Part shown: positions 7,757-14,834 of the stretch, piece by piece
Numbering within the stretch: position 1 is the first letter of the stretch
Layout of the letters: each line of letters begins with the position of its first letter
Assembly: GCF_023023025.1 (NCBI RefSeq)
Contig: NZ_CP095481.1
Location: 1,922,001-1,986,000, forward strand
DNA: 64,000 nt
Source: Amycolatopsis sp. WQ 127309
Lineage (GTDB): Bacteria; Actinomycetota; Actinomycetes; Mycobacteriales; Pseudonocardiaceae
Reading direction: 5' to 3'
Program-made: the position numbers and the translations under genes
Notes under the pieces: generated by a model
Database searches by the model: none
What the model saw: only the letters and a program-made list of their open reading frames with translations
Told to the model about the DNA's origin: nothing

Positions 7757-9442
7757 ATGGGCAATTCCAGAACCGCGTTGCTGATCGCGACCGACAGCTA
7801 CGCCGACCCGACGTTCAGCGAACTCCGCGCGCCGCTGCACGACGTCTCGGAGCTGCGCGAAGTCCTGCACGACAATGAGATCGGCGGATTCGCCGTCCGT
7901 GACCTGAAAAATGCCGTCGTGCGCGATGTGCGGGTCGAACTCGAACGGTTCTTCGCCACCGCGACCCGGAACGATCTTCTGCTGCTTTACTTCTCCGGGC
8001 ACGGCCTCAAGGACGAACGCGGCGACCTCCACCTGACGGTCACCGACACTGAACGCGCGCTCCTGCAGTCGACCGGCGTGTCCGCGCAGTACATCCGCGG
8101 CCTCGTCGACCGCAGCCCGGCTCGCCGGGTCGTCGTCTGGCTCGACTGCTGTTACGGCGGCGCCTTCCCGGCGGGCAGCACGCCCAAGGCCACGGGCCAG
8201 GTCGACGTCATCGACCAGCTGACCACCCGGTCCGGCCCTGGCTGCGCGGTGATGACCGCCTCCACGCACCTCGGTTACGCCTACGAGCCCCACGCGGGGC
8301 GCTCCTCGGCCGACGCGGCGGAGCCGTCGATCTTCACCAAGGCGATCGTCGACGGGCTCCGCACCGGCGAGGCGGATCTCAACGGCGACGGCGAGATCGA
8401 CGCCGCGGAGCTGTACACCTACGTGCTGGACCGGATCCGGCAGGTCACACCGCACCAGATCCCCACCAGCAACGCGCAGGTCGCCGGCGCCCTGCTCATC
8501 GCCCGCAGCCGCACCGGCCCCGCCTGGCACCCGGACCTGCCCGGCGAGATCAAGCAGAACCTGCGCAGCACCCGCCGGGCGTTCCGGCTCGGCGCCGTCG
8601 ACGAACTCCGGGAGCTCGGCGAGTCCGGCACCGAAGCCGAGCGAGCCGCTGCCCTGGTGACGCTCGAACAGCTCGCCGTCGGCACCGACGCCGACCTGAG
8701 CCTCGCCGCCGACGCGGTCCTGAACCCACCCGAGCCGCCGGAGCCGCTCCCGCCACCGGTGATTCGGCCACGCGCCGCCGCCACGCCGTTCGTCATCGGG
8801 GAGGACGGCGTCCTCCGCGCGTGGACCGAAACGACCACGGCACTCGCCGAGCCGCTCGGCGAACCGCTCCCGCCGGCCGGCGCCGGACCCGCGCGGAACA
8901 CGGTCGGACGCCGCTACCGGCGAGGCCGGTGGATCCGCGGCGTCGCCTGGGGCTCCGGCATCACGCTCGTGCTCGGGCTGTGCGGTTACCTGATCCTGTC
9001 CCCGTTCGCGGCGCCGAAGAACCTCAGCCCGGTCAACGGCACGAAGGTGACGGAGCGCTGCACGAACGGTGCGTCGTGCGTCCCGGGTGCCTCCCACACG
9101 GGCTGGTCCTGGGACCACATGGCCCCGAACGCACCGGTCAGCACCACGTTCACCAGCTCCTGGCTGGGCGGCCGGTTACTGGGCAAGCGACTCTGGCGAG
9201 ATCCGGCGTGCGCCGGCACCTCGATCTACTGGACCATCCAGGCCGACGGCCACGTCGTCGTCCGGGGAGTCCTGGAGAACAGCTCTCCCGAAGCGACGGT
9301 GAAGGTCCAGCTCGACGCCGGCGTCACGGAGATCAACGTGACCGCTACCCGCGTAGATGCGAACACTCAGTGCCTGAGCACCCTCACCTGGGAAGACACT
9401 CTCGCCGAAGACACCGGCGAACCATCCCCGACCGACGGTTGA
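7757..9442 (+). CDS. Membrane-anchored caspase-like (C14) protease with EF-hand loop
   Basis: A 561-residue protein. Residues 1-250 form a caspase/metacaspase-like peptidase: FSGHGL with the catalytic His82, and VVWLDCCYGG with the nucleophile Cys (Cys132, or Cys131). A canonical calcium-type EF-hand loop, DLNGDGEIDAAE (207-218), suggests Ca2+ control as in metacaspases. A proline-rich linker (about 323-380) leads to one transmembrane helix (about 397-416) and a roughly 145-residue C-terminal domain, presumably outside, containing cysteines. The caspase domain would be cytoplasmic. Paired with the divergent EACC1-like gene, it looks like the effector of a conflict or cell-death system; that role is inference. 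Confidence 0.85.
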   Translation: MGNSRTALLIATDSYADPTFSELRAPLHDVSELREVLHDNEIGGFAVRDLKNAVVRDVRVELERFFATATRNDLLLLYFSGHGLKDERGDLHLTVTDTERALLQSTGVSAQYIRGLVDRSPARRVVVWLDCCYGGAFPAGSTPKATGQVDVIDQLTTRSGPGCAVMTASTHLGYAYEPHAGRSSADAAEPSIFTKAIVDGLRTGEADLNGDGEIDAAELYTYVLDRIRQVTPHQIPTSNAQVAGALLIARSRTGPAWHPDLPGEIKQNLRSTRRAFRLGAVDELRELGESGTEAERAAALVTLEQLAVGTDADLSLAADAVLNPPEPPEPLPPPVIRPRAAATPFVIGEDGVLRAWTETTTALAEPLGEPLPPAGAGPARNTVGRRYRRGRWIRGVAWGSGITLVLGLCGYLILSPFAAPKNLSPVNGTKVTERCTNGASCVPGASHTGWSWDHMAPNAPVSTTFTSSWLGGRLLGKRLWRDPACAGTSIYWTIQADGHVVVRGVLENSSPEATVKVQLDAGVTEINVTATRVDANTQCLSTLTWEDTLAEDTGEPSPTDG

Positions 9443-9560
9443 GGGCTGAGGGCTGAGGCACGAACTCGTCGGCACCGCCCCTCGACGGCGTCCAGAACGC
9501 AGGGAACGCTGGGCCGGACGGTCCTTGGCGCGACCGCGCGGCCCCGGCAGAATCCCCCGG

Positions 9561-10223
9561 ATGAGACGGTGGCTCGGCTTGCCGGTCCTGCTGGCCGCAC
9601 TGGCCGTGGCGACCACCGGATGCGATCCGATCGACGTGGCGGCCCCGCCGTCGTCGTGGACGCCGCGGCCCGCGCCGACCGTCTGGCCGTCGATCCGGGA
9701 CCTGACGCACTACCTCCCGACCGAAGCCGACGGCAGCGCGTTCGGGGTCGGCCTGACCCGCGCCGGCCCGCTGGTTTCCGAGCCGCCGGCGGCGCTGCTG
9801 CGAGTCTGCGACCTCCCCCAGCCGTGGGACGCGCTGGTGCGCTACGGCGCGGCGCTCACCTGGCAAGCCGACGGCCAGGAGATCCGGCAGGTCATCATCG
9901 CCTACGGTCGTATCTCCGCCCGGGAGGTGCTCGACGCGATCCGGGCCGCCCTGGATTCCTGCGGCAGCTTCACCTACGAGGGCACCCGGTACCACCGGAC
10001 GAGCACCGTGGGAATCAGCGCCGCCGACGCGACCGAGGCCCACGAAGTGTTCTGCACCGACAGAGCCCCGAAAGCCCCGCCCGAACACTGTTTCGCCCTG
10101 CTGGCGAGCCACGACCGGCTGACGCAGCTCGCCATCCCCGGAGGCGGCAAGGACATCCCGGCCGAGCTGAACGCGCTCACGAAGGTCATCAGCCCGTTCG
10201 CGATCGCCGTCGCCCGGACCTGA
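9561..10223 (+). CDS. Putative lipoprotein of unknown function
   Basis: A 220-residue protein with a short basic N-terminus, a hydrophobic core and a lipobox-like ATTGC (Cys21), then a proline-rich spacer and a mixed domain with four more cysteines. I recognise no family. ATG 9561 is preferred over an upstream in-frame ATG because it begins the signal peptide. CAGAAT lies 8 nt upstream, fitting a leaderless start with a non-consensus first base. Its stop directly abuts a partial copy of the tRNA-Thr 3' end. Confidence 0.65.
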   Translation: MRRWLGLPVLLAALAVATTGCDPIDVAAPPSSWTPRPAPTVWPSIRDLTHYLPTEADGSAFGVGLTRAGPLVSEPPAALLRVCDLPQPWDALVRYGAALTWQADGQEIRQVIIAYGRISAREVLDAIRAALDSCGSFTYEGTRYHRTSTVGISAADATEAHEVFCTDRAPKAPPEHCFALLASHDRLTQLAIPGGGKDIPAELNALTKVISPFAIAVART

Positions 10224-10257
10224 GCGGAACAAGAGGAGCCGCCAAGGGGGTTCGAAC
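10224..10257. repeat. Direct repeat, distal att-like copy of tRNA-Thr 3' end
   Basis: These 34 nt match 11440-11473 with one mismatch, including a perfect 27-nt block. The copy covers the last 21 nt of the tRNA plus 13 nt downstream of its 3' end. That is the usual layout of an attachment site left by a tRNA-integrating element. Confidence 0.75.
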
Positions 10258-10292
10258 TTGCGACGCACTACCGTCCGCGAACAACGCACAGA

Positions 10293-10332
10293 TACGCGTG
10301 CAGCCTGACCGCAACACCGGGCTGCACGCGTA
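10293..10332 (-). terminator. Hairpin downstream of small membrane-protein gene
   Basis: Perfect 13-bp stem TACGCGTGCAGCC / complement with a 14-nt loop, 12 bp past the stop of the minus-strand gene at 10345. It supports that gene being real. Confidence 0.6.
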
Positions 10333-10344
10333 CCACCCCTTAGC

Positions 10345-10614
10345 TCACGGGCTCCGGTGATTCGCTGCGCTAGCGAACGCCTCGATGATCGCCTGGACCT
10401 CGTTCGGTCGAAGAACGAAGGCCAAGGCGCCTAAGACGGCGAGCACCAGCAGGAAGATGCCCCCGGCGATTATGAAACGCATCGCCGCTTGTGTCGTTTC
10501 AGGCTCCCTAAGCACGTGGAGCGCGAAGCTCCACACGGTCAGGGATTCCCTGATGGGCTGATTCACTGAGTCGCGAGAGCGACGTTTCCACCGACTTCGC
10601 GTTACGGTAGTCAA
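10345..10614 (-). CDS. Small single-pass membrane protein, unknown
   Basis: A frame of up to 89 residues within the island remnant. It has one confident transmembrane segment (IIAGGIFLLVLAVLGALAF), a short acidic amphipathic tail (RPNEVQAIIEAFASAA) and a basic N-terminus. I recognise no family. The start is uncertain: TTG at 10614 gives 89 residues, while internal GTG or ATG codons would give a shorter protein that keeps the helix. A hairpin terminator follows directly, the best support for expression. Cargo of the element is a reasonable guess. Confidence 0.45.
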   Translation of the reverse strand: MTTVTRSRWKRRSRDSVNQPIRESLTVWSFALHVLREPETTQAAMRFIIAGGIFLLVLAVLGALAFVLRPNEVQAIIEAFASAANHRSP

Positions 10615-10659
10615 GTAGACCCTCTCTTCCGGTGTGACTCTGGGCGTGGGGTTTGCACA

Positions 10660-10689
10660 GGGCGTCCCTCGTGCCTGCGAGGGGCGCCC
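10660..10689. terminator. Hairpin followed by short T-rich stretch
   Basis: GGGCGTCCCTCG and CGAGGGGCGCCC pair at 11 of 12 positions across a 6-nt loop. On the plus strand ATCTTTATCTC follows. No upstream plus-strand gene is evident, so it may be a relic of the element. Confidence 0.4.
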
Positions 10690-11439
10690 ATCTTTATCTC
10701 GTTCGGAGTATCCCCACTACTAGGGGTGTGGCGCCAGCAGTCTTCACCCCTTAAGCCGCTAGGCCATTCGGAGTAGCGGTAATTCTTTCGAGTGCAGCTC
10801 TCGACTCTAAGTAAGACTCGGACCGATCAGCGAGCCCGATCAGGGTCCATGACACTCCATGCAGGGACACCGACGTGTTGTTGCGCCTACAGCAAGTACC
10901 GAAACTTACAGTTCGCTGTTGCAAATAGTTTGTTCGGCCATCAGGTATCGCCGCTCGGCCGGGCACAGGGTTCGATCGATTCGCCCGCAACTGCTCGATG
11001 TCCGGATGCACGTTCGCCGCGCCAGAAGACTTCTTCGGTCGCCTCGCCTGTAAACAACAGTGACCCGAGTACGGCAGGTCGAACCCGATCGCGCGGTCGC
11101 CCTGGCATCTCCGACATCACCTTGCTCGATCCCGAAGTCGACAGCGCACAAGGGCGAACAGCGGACTCCTCGAAGTCGCTTAATTTGTTATTCACCGCAA
11201 GTACGGCGTCGTCGTCGACTGCCCGAGCCACGTGGTGGCCGCTCATTCGCGTCGACCAGCCAACACCGCCGGGTTGCGATCGAGTCCGTCACGGGGGCGA
11301 TTATGGTCGCCTCGCCCAGCGCCGAACGCTTGTAAGCCCGCCCTCGAACGCTCCGACCAGGATTGCCACCTAGTCCGCTTACCGCGTCGAGCGCAGCGTC
11401 GGTTAGGCGGGCGAGCGTGGTCACGTACGGCATTGCCGT
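10690..11439. other. Gene-poor island DNA
   Basis: About 750 bp with lower GC than the flanks. Short frames exist on both strands (for example minus 10941-11246 and 10751-11011), but they lack ribosome-binding sites, recognisable motifs or consistent third-position GC. I see no supportable gene; it reads as decayed sequence. Confidence 0.6.
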
Positions 11440-11473
11440 GCGGAACAAGAGGAGCCGCCAAGGGGGCTCGAAC
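11440..11473. repeat. Direct repeat, proximal att-like copy inside tRNA-Thr
   Basis: Partner of 10224-10257; it overlaps the 3' end of the intact tRNA gene. Confidence 0.75.
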
Positions 11474-11525
11474 CCCTGACCTTCTGTTTACAAGACAGAT
11501 GCTCTACCAGCTGAGCTATAGCGGC
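11453..11525 (-). tRNA. tRNA-Thr (anticodon UGU)
   Basis: A 73-nt cloverleaf on the minus strand. The 7-bp acceptor stem is GCCGCTA with TGGCGGC (one T-G pair). The anticodon stem is TCTGT/ACAGA around loop CTTGTAA, giving anticodon TGT. The T-arm is AGGGG-TTCGAGC-CCCCT, and CCA is not encoded. It decodes the rare ACA codon. Its 3' end is duplicated 1.2 kb downstream. Confidence 0.93.
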
Positions 11526-11775
11526 CTGGCGCCGCAGCGCCGCTCGCAGTCTACCGGGCCCCTGTCGCGCGCCCCGGGGAGCCACCCCGGCCCGCCCGTC
11601 TCGAAGATCGGGACGACGGCGTCGGCCGGCCCTCGGCGAAAGCCGTCCAGCGAGCGCAGATCCCCTGGTCAGGACAAGATGATCAGAACGTGGTGGACGC
11701 CACTCCATGATCCGTGCAACGGTCGGGGGACGGGCGTCGATGGTCCTCGGGAACGAGCGAGGAGGTGGATGGATC

Positions 11776-13275
11776 ATGAAGATCAACGAGCGCACCAACG
11801 GGGGCAAGGCGACCAGATGGCCCCTGCTGGAACCGCCCGCGCAGAGACCGCGCACCCACCGGCCGAACCTGTTGCGACGCCGTCCCTGGCACGTTCTCGA
11901 AGCGCCCACCGGGGAGTTCCCGGCGGTCGACGCCGAGGAGGCGATGGGGCCGCAGCTGCCCGATGACGCCACCGTCAACTTCGTGCTCGACCTCTCCCTC
12001 CGCCTCGGCGAGGTGCAGATGGCCAGCGGGGCCGGCGCCGCGGACGTCAGCGCGACGATCATCGCCGTCACCGCCGCGCTCGGGCTGCCGCACTGCGAGG
12101 TCGACGTCATCTTCACGTCGATCACCGTGACCTGCCACCGCGGCACCGACCTCGCGCCGGTGACCGCGTTGCGCGTCGTGCGCAGCCGCAGCCTCGACTA
12201 CACGCGGCTGACCGAGACCGAGAAGCTCATCCGCCGGATCGTCCGCGGGCACCTCGGCGCCGAGCAGGCGCAGACCGAGCTGGAGCGAATCTCCCAGGCG
12301 CCGCACCCGTACCCGCGCTGGGTCGCGACGCTCGCCTGGGGCGGGGTCGCCGCGTTCATCACCATCCTGCTCGGCGGCGGGCCCGACATCGCCGTCGTCG
12401 CGTTCGTCATCAGCGGCGTGATCGACCGGATCGGCCGGTTCGTCAACCGCTACTCGCTGCCGTTCTTCTTCCAGCAGGTGATCGGCGGTCTGGTCGCGAC
12501 GCTGTCCGCGATGACGATCATGCGGACCCACGTCCTGACCACCGACAAACCGACGCTCGTCGTCGCGGCCGCGCTGACCGTGCTGCTGTCCGGGCTGTCG
12601 ACGGTCTCGGCGGTGCAGGACGCCATCACCGGCTACAACGTCACCGCCGCCGGCCGCACCACGGAAGTGGTGCTGATGTCGGCCGGCCTGATCTCCGGGG
12701 TCGTGCTGGCCCTGCGGATCGCGGTGATGCTCGGGCTGCCGCCCACCCCGCTGCCCGACGTCCCCACCTCCACACCGCAGCACCTGCCGCTGGTCATCCT
12801 CGGCGGGGCCGGCGCCTCGGCCTGCTTCGCGCTCGCGTCCTACTCCAAGATGCGCGCGACGCTGGTCGCGATGGCCGCCGGCGCGATCGGCGCGACCGTC
12901 TACGGCGGGCTCACGGTGATCCGGCTCGACGGCGTCAGCTCGTCCGCGATCGCCGCGACGCTGGTCGGGTTCTGCGGCGGCGTGCTCGCGCGACGACTGG
13001 GCGTCACGCCGCTCGTCGTCGCCGTGTCCGGGATCACTCCCCTGCTCCCGGGCCTGTCCACCTATCGTGGTCTATACCAAATCGGGGTCGAGCCGAACGG
13101 CAATATCTCGACGCTCATGACGGCGGTCGCAATCGGGCTTGCGCTGGCAGCGGGCGTGGTACTCGGCGAATGGCTCGCTCAGCCGGTCCGCACCGGCTTG
13201 GGCAGGCTCGAACGCCGGTTCGCCGGACCACGCATGGCCGGTCCGCTCGAACCGGCCGATCGGCGCTTGGAGTAA
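11776..13275 (+). CDS. Threonine/serine exporter (ThrE) family membrane protein
   Basis: A 499-residue protein with the two-part ThrE architecture. A cytoplasmic N-terminal region (about 1-170) contains the family segment LRLGEVQMASGAGAADVSATI and the EVDVIFTSITVTCHRG stretch. About ten transmembrane helices follow, in two groups of five with a short linker near residue 335. In Corynebacterium, ThrE exports threonine and serine by proton antiport; substrate here is by family only. The ATG at 11776 has GGAGGTGGAT upstream and is preferred to the ATG 69 nt earlier. It lies 250 bp from tRNA-Thr, which is probably chance. Confidence 0.82.
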   Translation: MKINERTNGGKATRWPLLEPPAQRPRTHRPNLLRRRPWHVLEAPTGEFPAVDAEEAMGPQLPDDATVNFVLDLSLRLGEVQMASGAGAADVSATIIAVTAALGLPHCEVDVIFTSITVTCHRGTDLAPVTALRVVRSRSLDYTRLTETEKLIRRIVRGHLGAEQAQTELERISQAPHPYPRWVATLAWGGVAAFITILLGGGPDIAVVAFVISGVIDRIGRFVNRYSLPFFFQQVIGGLVATLSAMTIMRTHVLTTDKPTLVVAAALTVLLSGLSTVSAVQDAITGYNVTAAGRTTEVVLMSAGLISGVVLALRIAVMLGLPPTPLPDVPTSTPQHLPLVILGGAGASACFALASYSKMRATLVAMAAGAIGATVYGGLTVIRLDGVSSSAIAATLVGFCGGVLARRLGVTPLVVAVSGITPLLPGLSTYRGLYQIGVEPNGNISTLMTAVAIGLALAAGVVLGEWLAQPVRTGLGRLERRFAGPRMAGPLEPADRRLE

Positions 13276-13309
13276 CCCGACGGTCACCGGCTGTTCATCG
13301 CTCACGCGA

Positions 13310-13315
13310 TAGGGT
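13310..13315 (+). promoter_or_regulatory. Probable -10 box of otsA
   Basis: TAGGGT places a transcription start near 13322, giving a leader of about 35 nt that includes GAGGAG before the GTG of otsA. No good -35 is visible. Confidence 0.4.
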
Positions 13316-13356
13316 TTCACTCTGGGGCCGCGACCCGGGACGCGAGGAGCGAGCAC

Positions 13357-14802
13357 GTGACTGAAGCGACGAAGGAGAACTCGAACCAGGCGGATTTCGT
13401 CGTGGTGGCGAACCGGCTACCGGTGGACCTCGAGCGCACGACTGACGGCGAACGCCGCTGGACGGCCAGCCCGGGCGGGCTGGTGTCGGCGCTCGAGCCG
13501 TTCCTCCGGTCGCGCAAGGGCGCGTGGGTCGGCTGGCCGGGCGTGCCCGACGTCGACGTCGAGGAGTTCGACGACGACGGCCTCGTGCTGCACCCCGTCT
13601 CGCTGAGCGCCGACGAGGTCCGCGACTACTACGAGGGCTTCTCCAACGCGACGCTCTGGCCGCTCTACCACGACGTCGTCGAGCGCCCGGTGTTCGACCG
13701 GGCCTGGTGGAACAGCTACGTGAAGGTGAACCAGCGGTTCGCGCAGGCCAGCGCCGAGGTCGCCGCGCCGGGCGCGACGGTCTGGATCCAGGACTACCAG
13801 CTGCAGCTGGTGCCGGCGATGCTGCGCGAGCTGAGACCGGACCTGCGGATCGGCTTCTTCCTGCACATCCCGTTCCCGCCGGTCGAGCTGTTCATGCAGA
13901 TGCCGTGGCGCGCCGCGATCATCCGCGGCCTCACCGGCGCGGACCTCGTCGGCTTCCACCGCCCCGGCGGGGCGCAGAACTTCCTGTGGCTGTGCCGCCA
14001 GCTGATCGGCCTCGAGTCGACGCGCGGCGCGGTCGGCGTCCGGTCGCGGCCGGGCACCATGCAGGTCGGCGACCGGACCGTGCGGGTCGGCGCGTTCCCC
14101 ATCTCCATCGACGCCGCCGGCCTCGACCAGCTGTCCCGCACGAAGGGCGTCCAGGAGCGGGCCGCGCAGCTGCGGCGCGACCTCGGCAACCCGAAGACCG
14201 TGCTGCTCGGCGTCGACCGCCTCGACTACACCAAGGGCATCGACCTGCGGCTGCAGGCGCTGCACGAGCTGCTGCACGAGGGCAGGCTCCAGCCGGACGA
14301 CGTCACGTTCGTGCAGCTGGCCACGCCGAGCCGCGAGCGCGTCGAGCACTACCAGCGGATGCGCGGCGAGATCGAGCAGATGGTGGGCCGGATCAACGGC
14401 GAGTTCTCCCGCGTCGGTCACCCGGTCGTGCACTACCTGCACCAATCGGTCGACCGCACCGAGCTGGCCGCCTTCTTCTCCGCCGCGGACGTCATGGTCG
14501 TGACGCCGCTGCGTGACGGGATGAACCTCGTCTGCAAGGAGTACGTCGCCACGAGGCACGACCTGGGCGGCGCCTTGGTGCTCAGCGAGTTCGCCGGCGC
14601 GGCCTCGGAACTCTCTAGCGCATTCCTCGTGAACCCCCACGACCTGGACGGGGTGAAGGATGCTCTGGTGGCTGCCATTACGCTCGACCCGGCTGAGGGC
14701 CGTCGCCGGATGCGCGCCATGCGTCGCCAGGTTCTCACTCATGACGTCGACCGTTGGGCGCGCTCGTTCTTACAAGCGTTGGGTGCCGAAGCGGTCGAGT
14801 GA
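13357..14802 (+). CDS. otsA: Trehalose-6-phosphate synthase
   Basis: A 481-residue GT20 glycosyltransferase. Visible signatures are VVVANRLPV, the GWPG glycine motif, [20 protein letters not shown] and [14 protein letters not shown]. The enzyme joins a nucleotide-activated glucose (UDP- or ADP-glucose) to glucose-6-phosphate to give trehalose-6-phosphate. It acts in the cytoplasm. The GTG start has GAGGAG upstream. The phosphatase gene follows 32 bp later, so both steps of the OtsAB pathway are in one operon. Trehalose serves as an osmolyte and as a precursor of cell-envelope lipids in mycolate-containing relatives. Confidence 0.95.
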   Translation: MTEATKENSNQADFVVVANRLPVDLERTTDGERRWTASPGGLVSALEPFLRSRKGAWVGWPGVPDVDVEEFDDDGLVLHPVSLSADEVRDYYEGFSNATLWPLYHDVVERPVFDRAWWNSYVKVNQRFAQASAEVAAPGATVWIQDYQLQLVPAMLRELRPDLRIGFFLHIPFPPVELFMQMPWRAAIIRGLTGADLVGFHRPGGAQNFLWLCRQLIGLESTRGAVGVRSRPGTMQVGDRTVRVGAFPISIDAAGLDQLSRTKGVQERAAQLRRDLGNPKTVLLGVDRLDYTKGIDLRLQALHELLHEGRLQPDDVTFVQLATPSRERVEHYQRMRGEIEQMVGRINGEFSRVGHPVVHYLHQSVDRTELAAFFSAADVMVVTPLRDGMNLVCKEYVATRHDLGGALVLSEFAGAASELSSAFLVNPHDLDGVKDALVAAITLDPAEGRRRMRAMRRQVLTHDVDRWARSFLQALGAEAVE

Positions 14803-14834
14803 CCACACGACCACGCACGAGCTCCTGAGGAGGA

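Larger units (their letters stand above)
10224..11473. mobile_element. Remnant of an element integrated at tRNA-Thr(UGU)
   Basis: About 1.2 kb lies between the two att-like copies. Its base composition is visibly lower in GC and patchier than the surroundings. It carries one plausible small membrane-protein gene and no integrase, so it is either a decayed island or a small passenger moved by a phage or integrative element. This is inference from the direct repeats and composition. Confidence 0.55.

Noticed and set aside
10941..11246. 101-codon minus-strand frame in the island remnant
   Set aside because: No ribosome-binding site, no leaderless -10 box, no motif, and overlapping frames of similar length on both strands.
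11453..13275. Functional link between tRNA-Thr and the adjacent threonine-exporter gene
   Set aside because: Nothing in the sequence joins them (opposite strands, 250-bp gap, no T-box); chance neighbours are more likely.
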